DNA from: CAWHMN01 sp051001135
GTDB lineage: Bacteria > Acidobacteriota > Terriglobia > Terriglobales > Acidobacteriaceae
DNA: 64,000 nucleotides
Direction: 5' to 3'
Assembly: GCA_051001135.1 (NCBI GenBank)
Contig: JBPCNO010000007.1
Coordinates: 9,635 to 73,634, forward strand
This document shows, piece by piece, positions 17,092 through 24,746 of the stretch. The position numbers were made by a program, and so were the translations under genes. Position 1 is the first letter of the stretch; each line of letters starts with the position of its first letter. Under the pieces are notes generated by a model. It saw only the letters and a list, made by a program, of their open reading frames with translations, made no database searches and was not told where the DNA came from.

Positions 17092-18096
17092 TTGAGCGAG
17101 ATCACGAGCGCGACGATGAAAGCGGTAGTGGTGCGCGAACCGGGTGGCCCCGAAATGCTGGCGATCGGTGAAACGCCGGTGCCGCAGGTGGGCCGGGGCG
17201 AGGTGCTCATCCGGGTCAAGGCCGCGGGGCTGAACCGCGCCGACATCCAGCAGCGCAAGGGCCACTATCCCCCGCCGCGCGGCGCGTCCGAGATCCTGGG
17301 CATGGAGGTCAGCGGGCACATCGCGGCAATCGGTCCGGATGTCTTTCGCTGGAAGGAGGGCGATGCGATGTGTGCGTTGCTGGCGGGCGGCGGCTATGCC
17401 GAGTATTGCGTGGCGCCGCAGGGACAATGCCTGCCGATCCCCGGCGGGGTCTCGATCATCGATGCGGCGGCGCTTCCGGAGGCGGCCTTTACCGTGTGGG
17501 CGAATCTGTTCGACACGCAAATCCTTCGGCCGGTGGACAGCTTCCTGGTGCAGGGCGGATCGAGCGGCATCGGTACGTTCGCCATTCAGGCGGCGTGCTT
17601 CTTCGGTTCGCGGGTCATCACCACCGCCGGCAGCAAGGCGAAGTGCGACTTCTGTCTGACCCTCGGCGCGGAGGCGGCCTTCAACTACCGCGAACAAAAC
17701 TGGGTGGCGGAGACCTGGGCGTGGAGCGCCGGGAAGGGCGTCAGTGTCATTCTGGATATGGTTGGCGGCGACTACTTCGGCAAGCACATCGACCTGCTGG
17801 CGAACCGGGGCCGGCTGGTGAACATCGCTACCTCCAAGGGCGCGGAGGTGCAGCTCGACCTGCGCGAGGTGATGCGCAAACGGCTGATCATTACCGGTTC
17901 GACCCTGCGCGCACGTCCGGCGGAGGAGAAATCACGTCTGCGGGAAGGAGTGGAGGCGAAGCTTTGGCCGGCCATTGCAAGCGGCGCCATTCGGCCCATC
18001 GTCCATCAAGTCTTCCCCCTGGCGGAGGTGCAGCAGGCGCATCGGTTGATGGAATCAAGCGCACACATGGGGAAGATTCTGCTCGAGGTGAGCTGA
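17092..18096 (+). CDS. NAD(P)H:quinone oxidoreductase of the zinc-less MDR family (PIG3-like)
   Basis: The product has 334 residues, a usual length. The TTG start at 17092 follows GGAGAG by about 5 bp and comes 11 bp after the yhhQ stop. The GroES-like half carries AAGLNRADIQQRKGHYPPP and LGMEVSG, as in PIG3/QOR enzymes. The Rossmann half carries QGGSSGIGTFAIQAA for NADPH binding, and GS-LRARPAEEKS near the end is typical of the PIG3 group. It lacks the zinc-ligand cysteines of alcohol dehydrogenases. It would reduce quinones or similar electrophiles in the cytosol; the physiological substrate is unknown. Confidence 0.9.
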   Translation: MSEITSATMKAVVVREPGGPEMLAIGETPVPQVGRGEVLIRVKAAGLNRADIQQRKGHYPPPRGASEILGMEVSGHIAAIGPDVFRWKEGDAMCALLAGGGYAEYCVAPQGQCLPIPGGVSIIDAAALPEAAFTVWANLFDTQILRPVDSFLVQGGSSGIGTFAIQAACFFGSRVITTAGSKAKCDFCLTLGAEAAFNYREQNWVAETWAWSAGKGVSVILDMVGGDYFGKHIDLLANRGRLVNIATSKGAEVQLDLREVMRKRLIITGSTLRARPAEEKSRLREGVEAKLWPAIASGAIRPIVHQVFPLAEVQQAHRLMESSAHMGKILLEVS

Positions 18097-18174
18097 CGCT
18101 CTTCCGGCCCTTTGTACAACCGTCCTATGGGCGACCTCATCCCTTTATGCAGGAGACTATTGAGGAGGTCGAAC

Positions 18175-18879
18175 ATGACCAGCGCCGCTCCTGTCATCCC
18201 TGTTCGAACCGAAGTTGCGGAACCGCGCGCCGAGGTGTTGCTCCAGCCGATTGCAGCCCCATCGATCCTGGGGCTGTATGGATTCGCCGCCGCCACTTTC
18301 ATGGTCGCGGCGAACATCGCGCACTGGTATGGAGGGGCGACCAGCCCGGAGTACCTGGCTCCGTTCGCGGCACTGTTTGGCGGTGTTGCTCAGTTTTCCG
18401 CTGGCATGTGGTCGTACAAAGCGCGGGATGGCCTGGCCTCCGCAATGCATGGCATGTGGGGATCGTTCTGGATTGCCTACGGCTTGCTGAATCTGGGCTT
18501 TATCACTGGCGCACTGCACAAGCCGGCCGGCGCCTTTCCAGGGTTCGCCTATTGGTTCATCGGCCTTGCAGCCATCACCTGGGTCGGCTGCTTCGCGGCC
18601 ACCGCTGCAAGCAAGGCGCTCACGGCGGTGCTGGGATTTCTCGCCGCCGGCTCCACCGCCATGGCCGTTGGGCAGTTCATCGGCAGCGACGGATGGGATG
18701 TTCTGGCTGCCTATCTCTTCATCGTCTCCGCAGTGCTGGCCTGGTATACGGCTTCGGCGTTGATGCTGGAGGGCAGCTTCGGCCGCGCCGTCTGGCCTGT
18801 CGGCAAATCGGCGCATGCCGCGTCAGCGCCTAAGTTCAACCCGGGTGTGGGTGAGCCGGGGGTGATTCAGGGACAGTAG
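18175..18879 (+). CDS. satP: acetate uptake transporter (GPR1/FUN34/YaaH family)
   Basis: The product has 234 residues. The start at 18175 is fixed by GAGGAGG 7 bp upstream; the frame opens earlier at 18112 without a ribosome site. Six transmembrane helices are evident. Family motifs include PSILGLYGFAAATFMV near the N-terminus, FGGVAQFSAGMWSYKA and TAFGSFW-like MWGSFWIAYG. The family exports or imports acetate and succinate with protons. It is followed by a strong bidirectional-type terminator shared with erpA. Confidence 0.9.
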   Translation: MTSAAPVIPVRTEVAEPRAEVLLQPIAAPSILGLYGFAAATFMVAANIAHWYGGATSPEYLAPFAALFGGVAQFSAGMWSYKARDGLASAMHGMWGSFWIAYGLLNLGFITGALHKPAGAFPGFAYWFIGLAAITWVGCFAATAASKALTAVLGFLAAGSTAMAVGQFIGSDGWDVLAAYLFIVSAVLAWYTASALMLEGSFGRAVWPVGKSAHAASAPKFNPGVGEPGVIQGQ

Positions 18880-18891
18880 TCAGCCGCGAAT

Positions 18892-18922
18892 AAAAAGGCT
18901 CCGATACGCTCGGAGCCTTTTT
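18892..18922 (+). terminator. rho-independent terminator between convergent satP and erpA
   Basis: A 9-bp perfect stem (AGGCTCCGA/TCGGAGCCT) with a 5-nt loop is flanked by A5 on the left and T5 on the right, so it can serve both strands. It lies between stops at 18879 (+) and 18942 (-). Confidence 0.92.
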
Positions 18923-18941
18923 GTATTGCGGAGGTACGTCT

Positions 18942-19319
18942 TTAGGCACTGAAGGATGAGCCGCAGCCGCAGGTGCTCTTCACGCTCGGATTCTCGAACT
19001 TGAAGCCGGCCGCTTCGAGAGTTTCGACATAATCCACTACGCAGCCGTTGAGGTACATCAGCGAGGTGGCGTCGACAAAGACCTTGATGTCGTCGAACTT
19101 GAAGACCTTGTCCATCACGCCGGACTGGTTCTCAAACGACATGGAGTACTGGAAACCGGAGCAGCCACCGCCCACCACGCCGATGCGAAGACCCGCGGGC
19201 AGCGGATCCTGAGTCGCCATGATCTCCCGTACCTTAGTGATGGCACCAGGCGTCAGAATGACGGGCGTAGAGGCTGGCTTGTTCTCGGTCGAAGTCAAGG
19301 GCTGGGCGATTGTCGCCAT
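18942..19319 (-). CDS. erpA: iron-sulfur cluster insertion protein (HesB/IscA/ErpA family)
   Basis: The product has 125 residues. The three conserved cluster-ligand cysteines are present: Cys53 in GGGCSGFQY, and Cys117 and Cys119 in STCGCGSSF. The DATSLMYLNGCVVDYVE segment matches A-type carriers. An N-terminal extension of about 15 residues rich in Ser/Thr/Pro precedes the fold. It would carry Fe-S clusters to apoproteins in the cytosol. It is monocistronic and separated from satP by a shared terminator. Confidence 0.93.
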   Translation of the reverse strand: MATIAQPLTSTENKPASTPVILTPGAITKVREIMATQDPLPAGLRIGVVGGGCSGFQYSMSFENQSGVMDKVFKFDDIKVFVDATSLMYLNGCVVDYVETLEAAGFKFENPSVKSTCGCGSSFSA

Positions 19320-19486
19320 GGTGTTGTGTCTCCCAAGGGTGAGTCTGTATACAGTGTAAGCCGCCGGTCAATCATGAACAAGGGCAAGCCCAAGCCCATA
19401 CATCACCAACCGGTTAATAAATAAGATGCGCCGGAGGACTGGAAGATTCTGGATTGAATTCTCGGAACCCGCGAGCAATGACCGGG

Positions 19487-19873
19487 TTACCGGGCAACGA
19501 CACGGTCTTCGATCTTGCTGTACTGCTCGTGTGTCAGCACTCCCTTGGTCACCAGGCCATGGGTGGAGCTATAGGGCCGCGCCTTCACAATGGCGTGCGC
19601 CTTGATCAGGTTGACGCCGGGCAGCATGGCCAGGCTCGGCTCCGAGGCAGAGTTGATGTCCACCGGGTGCTGACGATCGGGTTCGAGACCATCGCGGACC
19701 CCCTGCGCCGCCGCTTTGGTGTCACGGGCGAGTTCCTGGGCGCCCTTCTTGACCTGACGGGTGGCGTCGGCTGACTGCTGACGAATATCCGTCTCCCGGC
19801 TTTGCTGGCTGCACGCCGTCAGGCACAGACATGCCACTGCAAACATCACCTGAATGCTCGTTCTAACCAACAT
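19487..19873 (-). CDS. small lipoprotein with helix-hairpin-helix (ComEA-like) domain
   Basis: The product has 128 residues from the ATG at 19873, which is preceded by a GGGGGTGT stretch. Residues 1-21 form a lipoprotein signal with lipobox LTAC. An Arg/Lys/Asp-rich helical spacer follows, then a helix-hairpin-helix module (about 68-128) beginning HPVDINSASEPSLAMLPGV, the typical ComEA-type HhH opening. The frame remains open upstream to 20164, but that extension lacks a signal. The HhH suggests DNA or protein contact at the envelope; a role in DNA uptake is only inference. Confidence 0.8.
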   Translation of the reverse strand: MLVRTSIQVMFAVACLCLTACSQQSRETDIRQQSADATRQVKKGAQELARDTKAAAQGVRDGLEPDRQHPVDINSASEPSLAMLPGVNLIKAHAIVKARPYSSTHGLVTKGVLTHEQYSKIEDRVVAR

Positions 19874-20117
19874 CGTGACACCCCCGTATCTGAACATCCG
19901 GGCCTGCAGCAGACCTTGACACGTCGGAGGGCTGACACCGCAATAGGGTTGCATGTAGTGGATCGGGGTTAGCAATAGGTCAACAAAATGCCTTGTCGAA
20001 GGCCCGCTGCGGGGACTAGCATTTCTGCCAAACGGCCCTCTACCCCTACGAGCCCGCTGAAAACACGGACCCGCCCTGGTACTCGGGGACCGGCTCAAAG
20101 AACGACCGAGGTGCTGC

Positions 20118-20399
20118 ATGAGCATACTGTCAGTCTTATGGATCGTTTGGGCCGCCCTTGCCACAATTCTGTTGGCGATGCTGGCCTACCGTGGAAACTT
20201 AACCCGCTATGAAGAAGATTGCCTCTTTCTCGGCGACTGCGAGAGCAGCGAAAAGAAAGAGCAGGAACGGATCCTGGCTAAGGTGCGCAAGATCCGCACG
20301 CCTCTGCGGATGGTCGCTGGCGTAACCTGCGTCATGTCGGCTGCTCTCATCGGCATGTACGTTTGGCAGGCGATTCAGCAGTTCAACCTCACCACCTGA
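20118..20399 (+). CDS. small membrane protein of unknown function
   Basis: The product has 93 residues. It has an N-terminal transmembrane helix (about 3-24), a charged middle with KKEQERILAKVRKIRTPLR, and a second helix (about 65-87). No family is recognised. It diverges from the HhH lipoprotein gene, with about 244 bp between the two starts. The composition and the signal-anchor-like start support a real gene. Confidence 0.65.
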   Translation: MSILSVLWIVWAALATILLAMLAYRGNLTRYEEDCLFLGDCESSEKKEQERILAKVRKIRTPLRMVAGVTCVMSAALIGMYVWQAIQQFNLTT

Positions 20400-20434
20400 G
20401 CTCCCAGCGGGAGTGCGAAATGTCTTGTGGGAAA

Positions 20435-20461
20435 CGGCCGGGCGCTCCTTGCGTCCGGCCG
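20435..20461. other. 10-bp hairpin without T-tract
   Basis: CGGCCGGGCG and CGTCCGGCCG form a stem (one G-U pair) around a 7-nt loop. It lies between the convergent stops of the small membrane protein and the YceI gene. It lacks a run of T, so it is either a weak terminator or another RNA structure. Confidence 0.6.
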
Positions 20462-20472
20462 CTCTCACGCAA

Positions 20473-20529
20473 GTAGCCATCAGGGCTGCAAGTAGCCATC
20501 AGGTCTACACGTAGCCATCAGGGGCTATC
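20473..20529. repeat. 19-bp tandem repeat, three copies
   Basis: The core GTAGCCATCAGG starts at 20473, 20492 and 20511, a constant 19-bp period with variable 7-bp tails. The array ends against the stop of the minus-strand YceI gene at 20525. Confidence 0.9.
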
Positions 20530-21196
20530 GGGGAGGTTCTTCGTCCGAATCCGAGGACTGGGTAGCTGGCGTTTCGTGCTTGACCGGAACTGTGTCCAGC
20601 GTACCCTTGGCGCTCACGTTCACCAGTGCTTCCTTGCTGTAATGCGCAAGCCCGTTGCTCGGGTCCTTCATCCCCCAGGCGACGTATGGAACGGTGAAGT
20701 GGCTGGTTGCGGTGAAACTGTTGCCGCTGCGCATCAGGTGCAGCTTGATCTGCTCCGGATGGTCGGCGCCGTGGATGTTCAAGGTGCCGACCGCCGTGAT
20801 ATCCGCCGAGCCATCCGCGTGGGGCAGCTCGCCTTCCAGGTGCTCGGCGTGGAAGAAGATCGATGGATAGCGGTCGCTCTCGAGCACTTCCTTCTGCAGC
20901 CGACGGTCAGTGCTTTTGCTGCCGGTCTTTCCGGTAGTGGCGTCTACCAGGATCTCGCCCTGCGCCAGGCCGGATTTTGGATCGACGGCGAGCGCGCCTC
21001 CTTTCAGCTTGAAGGTGCCGCGCGCATCGTGCAGCAGGCTCTTGACGGTGAAACGGATCTGCGTGCCCGCTGGATCGAAATGCAGGCTGATGTTGGTCGC
21101 CGGCGCGGGGCCGGCCTGCCCGTACGCGGCTGGAGCAGGAGTGTTCGCAAGCAGAACGAGAGCTGCGCCGAGAGGCGCCAGACGGGAGAGGAGCAT
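20525..21196 (-). CDS. YceI-family periplasmic lipid-binding protein
   Basis: The product has 223 residues from the ATG at 21196. That start precedes a Sec signal (MLLSRLAPLGAALVLLANTPAPAAYGQ). The frame stays open to 21376, but the added segment is a translation of a dispersed repeat (ERSESKD) and should be disregarded. The lipocalin-like YceI fold is indicated by FDPAGTQIRFTVKSLLHDARGTFKLKGG, SDRYPSIFFHAEHLEG, VGTLNIHGADHPE and a polar C-terminal tail. YceI proteins bind polyisoprenoid-like lipids. The gene lies downstream of phoU on the same strand; the repeat lies between them. Confidence 0.88.
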   Translation of the reverse strand: MLLSRLAPLGAALVLLANTPAPAAYGQAGPAPATNISLHFDPAGTQIRFTVKSLLHDARGTFKLKGGALAVDPKSGLAQGEILVDATTGKTGSKSTDRRLQKEVLESDRYPSIFFHAEHLEGELPHADGSADITAVGTLNIHGADHPEQIKLHLMRSGNSFTATSHFTVPYVAWGMKDPSNGLAHYSKEALVNVSAKGTLDTVPVKHETPATQSSDSDEEPPR

Positions 21197-21270
21197 AGAG
21201 GAAGTGTCTTCGTTCTCCCGCGAATCGGCAAGAGGCGACGAAGGCTGCCTGGCGAGAAGAAGCAAACGCA

Positions 21271-21306
21271 GATCCTTCGACTCGCTGCGCTCGCTCAGGA
21301 TGACAA
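21271..21306. repeat. dispersed repeat, GATCCTTCG...GGATGACA type
   Basis: One copy with an inserted CTCGCTGCGCTCGCTC core sits between phoU and yceI. Similar sequences occur at about 31203-31260, 44773-44799, 46935-47010, 47061-47087 and 54833-54859, always outside confident genes. Confidence 0.8.
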
Positions 21307-21384
21307 GGCGGGGAGAATAAGCAAAGCGAGCGAGGAAAACACTGGCGCGAAGCGCGCCTGCCCGTGCGGCCAGCACGCCAGCAC

Positions 21385-22083
21385 CTAGCCGGCGTAGGCG
21401 AGCTGGTGGCGGACGTCGGCACCGCGCACCCAGAAGATGACGTCGGTGGCGATGTTAGTGGCGTGGTCCGCGATGCGTTCGAGGTTGCGGGCGATGATGA
21501 TGGCGTTCAGCGCCTGCATGCTCGCCTCCGGACTGCGCCGCATGATGTCGATAAGCTGCCGGTGCGCATCGCGGTTCATGCGGTCGATGTCGTCATCCAT
21601 GTTGCGGACGGAGTCGGCCAGCGGAGCGTCGGCTTCGAGCAGCGCCTGCACGGCGCTGCGGATCATGCTCGTCGCGTACTCGCCCATGCCTTCGATATCC
21701 ACCGGTAGATCGACCGGCGGTGTGTGCAGAAGATCCTCGGCGCGGCGCGCAATGGACATCGACTGATCGCCAATGCGCTCGAGGTCGGCGTTGATCTTGA
21801 TGACGGACAGGATGAAGCGGAGGTCGATGGCCATAGGCTGTTCCTTGGCCAGAAGCTCGTAGGCCATCTCGTCGACGTCGCGCTGCGCGGTGTTGATCGC
21901 GGTCTCATTCTCGCGCACGTAGCCGCACAGCCTCGCATCTCGCTGCAGATAGGCATCCACGGAGATCTCGACTGCCTGCTGAGACAGGGCTGCCATCGCG
22001 AGCAGTTTGTCTTTGAGGGCTGCGAGCTGCTGTTGGAAATGAATACGTGGCACGGGCGGAATCTCCTGAAACTGATTGTGCAT
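21385..22083 (-). CDS. phoU: phosphate signalling regulator PhoU
   Basis: The product has 232 residues from the ATG at 22083; a GTG at 22116 in the same frame is an alternative. Two PhoU three-helix repeats are seen, each with the E/D-rich metal-binding motif: NADLERIGDQSMSIARRAED and ARNLERIADHATNIATDVIFWV. PhoU links the Pst phosphate transporter to the PhoR kinase and keeps the Pho regulon off when phosphate is sufficient. The pst genes are not in the window; here phoU stands without them. Confidence 0.93.
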   Translation of the reverse strand: MHNQFQEIPPVPRIHFQQQLAALKDKLLAMAALSQQAVEISVDAYLQRDARLCGYVRENETAINTAQRDVDEMAYELLAKEQPMAIDLRFILSVIKINADLERIGDQSMSIARRAEDLLHTPPVDLPVDIEGMGEYATSMIRSAVQALLEADAPLADSVRNMDDDIDRMNRDAHRQLIDIMRRSPEASMQALNAIIIARNLERIADHATNIATDVIFWVRGADVRHQLAYAG

Positions 22084-22219
22084 GAAGCGGATGCCGCTGC
22101 ACATGAAAATGAGCACATATCACCCGAAAGTGACATGACACACTGGTTACAAAGCCAGTCGCGATAAAGCGCCTCCGGATGGCGTGCATTGCGAATGGTC
22201 GTCTGAGCCCAGGTCGCTT

Positions 22220-22969
22220 CTATCCCAAGCGCCTGCAGGCATCGCGCGTGGCCTGGTAGATCTGGTCGAAGCTCTCGACCGCGTAGAGCACCGGCTGCAT
22301 CTCCGAGATGCAGAAATCGCGGTCCAGCACCTCGTCCAGCTTAAAGTCGCGAATCTCCGGCCCTCCGCGAATCACGTGGTCCGATTCGCCATTCGAGGAG
22401 ATCAGGCCGGAGCCGTAGAGCTTGATCTTGCCCTGCTGGCGAATCACGCCAAACTCCACCGTGAACCAGAACAGCCGGCTCATGCGGACGATGTCCTCCT
22501 CGCGCGTCAGCGAGGCGCAGACCTGCCCGTAGCTCTGGAGAAAGTCCGCGAAGACCGGATGGGCGTGCATGGGCACATGCCCGAAGACGTCGTGGAAGAT
22601 ATCGGGTTCGGGGGTGTACTCGAGCGATTCCCTGGAACGCAACCAGATGGTGGTCGGGAACTTGCGAGCGGCGATCATCTCAAAAAAGGCGGCGGCCGGC
22701 AGGTATCCGCTCACCGCCGTCGCATTCCACCCGGTGCGCGGGGAGAGCAGCCCGTTCACCTCAGCCAGGTCGGGGATCGAATCCTGCTTGAGGCCGATCT
22801 GCTGGAAACCCGAGAGGTACTCCTCGCATGCATGCTCCGCCAACTGGGGCATACGGCGGCCCACCAACTCGGCCCAGACGGTGTGCTGCTCTTCCGTATA
22901 GGCGTGCCAATCCTGCTTGACAAGGTAGGGCGCGGCGAGCGTCAGGGTTCCGGCGGTTGCGGTGGCCAT
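22220..22969 (-). CDS. phhA: phenylalanine 4-monooxygenase
   Basis: The product has 249 residues, a bacterial length without the regulatory domain. The ATG at 22969 is preceded by AAGGAG; an upstream extension to 23056 lacks one. Iron ligands are visible as His126 and His131 (HDVFGH) and Glu172 (FTVEFG). It hydroxylates phenylalanine to tyrosine using tetrahydropterin and O2 in the cytosol. It is divergent from hpd (starts 241 bp apart), whose product acts two steps later, so the pair forms a phenylalanine/tyrosine degradation unit with shared upstream control. Confidence 0.95.
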   Translation of the reverse strand: MATATAGTLTLAAPYLVKQDWHAYTEEQHTVWAELVGRRMPQLAEHACEEYLSGFQQIGLKQDSIPDLAEVNGLLSPRTGWNATAVSGYLPAAAFFEMIAARKFPTTIWLRSRESLEYTPEPDIFHDVFGHVPMHAHPVFADFLQSYGQVCASLTREEDIVRMSRLFWFTVEFGVIRQQGKIKLYGSGLISSNGESDHVIRGGPEIRDFKLDEVLDRDFCISEMQPVLYAVESFDQIYQATRDACRRLG

Positions 22970-23166
22970 ACATGCTCCTTCTAAAGAACAATGCCATGCT
23001 ACTAGGTTGGACGCAGCCAAACCTCCGAGGATGTCACCCGGAAGGGGCGGTGTCAATCCTCACCCTGGCCAAGGGCACTGTGGCGGGTATATCGTGATAG
23101 GTCGCGTTGAAATCGACACTTGATTGCGCTGGCCCGACTACCCTGACCTGAACGCTCACGCGCAGC

Positions 23167-23194
23167 GGTGAATTCGTTTCGGTGAATTCGTTTC
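23167..23194 (+). repeat. 14-bp tandem direct repeat in the hpd leader
   Basis: GGTGAATTCGTTTC occurs twice back to back, ending 1 bp before the AAGGAG ribosome site of hpd. It may be a regulatory site of the phhA/hpd intergenic region or a simple duplication. Confidence 0.85.
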
Positions 23195-23210
23195 AAGGAG
23201 TGAACACGCT

Positions 23211-24335
23211 ATGGCAACACTGGTGCATTCGGAAACCGAAGCTACGAAGGATTTTCTGCCGTTGAACGGCACCGACCATGTGGAATTCTATGTGGGCAAT
23301 GCCCGCCAGGCTGCCTATTTCTACCGCTTGGCCTTCGGCATGCACCTGGTCGCCTACGCCGGACCGGAGACCGGGCAGCGCGACCGCGCGAGCTATGTGC
23401 TGCAGCAGGGCAAAGTCCGCTTCGTACTCACCACGCCCCTGCGGGCGGCTGGAGAGATCGCCGACCATATCTATCGCCATGGCGACGGCGTAAAGGACGT
23501 GGCTCTGTGGGTGGATGACGCGCGTGACGCCTGGAAGCAGACCACCGACCGTGGCGCGCGGAGCGTACGCGAACCCTTCGAGCTGAAAGACGAGCACGGC
23601 ACCGTCGTGATGTCCACCATTGCCACCTATGGCGATACAGTGCACACCTTTGTCGACCGCTCGCAGTACACCGGCCCGTTTCTGCCGGGGTTCCGGGGGA
23701 GGCACGCGGATCCGATCGCGCGGCCGGTAGGCTTGCTGCACGTGGACCACATGGTAGGCAACGTCGGCTGGAACGAGATGAACAACTTCGTCAACTTCTA
23801 CCGCGACGTGATGGGCTTTGGCCTCTATCAACACTTCGATGACAGCGACATCTCGACCGAATACTCCGCGCTGATGTCCAAGGTGATGGCGAATGGCAAC
23901 GGGCGGGTAAAGTTCCCCATCAACGAGCCTGCGGAAGGACGCCGGAAGTCGCAGATCGAAGAATATCTGGAGTTCTATCAGGGGCCCGGTGTGCAGCACC
24001 TGGCGCTCGCCACCAATGACATCCTGCAGACGGTGCGCACCATGCAGCAGCAGGGTGTGGAGTTTCTGAAGGTGCCGCACTCCTATTACTCCACTTTGCA
24101 GGAGCGTGTAGGCAAGATCGACGAGCCGATCCATCATCTCGAAGAGCTCGGTATTCTGGTGGACCGCGATGATGAAGGCTATATGCTGCAGATCTTCACT
24201 CGCCCGGTGGAAGACCGGCCGACGCTCTTTTACGAGATCATCCAGCGCAAGGGCAGCCGCAGCTTCGGCAAGGGCAACTTCAAGGCGCTGTTTGAAGCGA
24301 TTGAGCGCGAGCAGGCCGACCGCGGCAACCTGTAA
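23211..24335 (+). CDS. hpd: 4-hydroxyphenylpyruvate dioxygenase
   Basis: The product has 374 residues, the usual size. Two VOC-type domains are seen. The Fe(II) ligands can be read as His180 (HVDHMVGNV), His263 (VQHLALAT) and Glu342 (FYEIIQRKG), and the C-terminal SFGKGNFKALFEAIEREQ is diagnostic. It converts 4-hydroxyphenylpyruvate to homogentisate. An AAGGAG site lies 10 bp upstream, and a terminator follows. Homogentisate dioxygenase is not in the window. The divergent phhA supports a catabolic role. Confidence 0.96.
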   Translation: MATLVHSETEATKDFLPLNGTDHVEFYVGNARQAAYFYRLAFGMHLVAYAGPETGQRDRASYVLQQGKVRFVLTTPLRAAGEIADHIYRHGDGVKDVALWVDDARDAWKQTTDRGARSVREPFELKDEHGTVVMSTIATYGDTVHTFVDRSQYTGPFLPGFRGRHADPIARPVGLLHVDHMVGNVGWNEMNNFVNFYRDVMGFGLYQHFDDSDISTEYSALMSKVMANGNGRVKFPINEPAEGRRKSQIEEYLEFYQGPGVQHLALATNDILQTVRTMQQQGVEFLKVPHSYYSTLQERVGKIDEPIHHLEELGILVDRDDEGYMLQIFTRPVEDRPTLFYEIIQRKGSRSFGKGNFKALFEAIEREQADRGNL

Positions 24336-24359
24336 AACCTTTGGCTTCACAGAAGCAGG

Positions 24360-24388
24360 AGAGCCCGTCCACACGGACGGGCTTTTCT
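24360..24388 (+). terminator. rho-independent terminator after hpd
   Basis: The stem AGCCCGTCC/GGACGGGCT has 9 bp and a 4-nt loop (ACAC), followed by TTTTCTCTT. It lies about 25 bp after the hpd stop. Confidence 0.9.
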
Positions 24389-24527
24389 CTTGCATCCCAC
24401 GTGATGGATAGAGAGGCGCAGATGTTGGGAGTCGATGCCGCAGATCCCGGAGGGAACAAAGCTCGAGCGTTCATGAAGGAAGCAGAGCCATCGTCAGCAG
24501 GAGCGCCGATGCGCTCCTTCGACCCGG

Positions 24528-24674
24528 CGCGAGGTGCTGCGTTTCCATGTGCGGGAAGATCTGCTGGATGGCTACCGGATCGATCCGTCGAATCTAAAGG
24601 CGATCGGCCGCATGGGTGGTCCTACTTACGTGCGTGCACAGGACCGGTTTGATCTCCAGCGGCCGAAACGGTTC
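24528..24674 (+). pseudogene. C-terminal remnant of a flavin reductase-like protein
   Basis: In the frame from 24528 the sequence reads EVLRFHVREDLLDGYRIDP..., then GRMGGPTYVRAQDRFDLQRP. I recognise this as the end of flavin reductase/flavoredoxin-type proteins (HVRDDL...IDP..L..IGRMGG..Y.R..DRF). No start and no upstream FMN-binding part is present, and the frame runs on past the homology into the 3' end of the gene on the other strand. About 50 of the usual 200 or so residues survive. Confidence 0.55.
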
Positions 24675-24746
24675 AGTCCAGTTGCTAAACCCATACCGCT
24701 CTTTGAACAGGGGAACGGCACGGGGGATCGGAGTCCTCTGAATGCT

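Noticed and set aside
17370..18833. Plus-strand open frame of 487 codons spanning the oxidoreductase and acetate transporter
   Set aside because: It overlaps two well-supported genes in a different frame and shows no recognisable protein features.
23193..24395. Minus-strand open frame of 400 codons opposite hpd
   Set aside because: hpd on the plus strand has all metal ligands and the C-terminal signature; the antisense frame has none.
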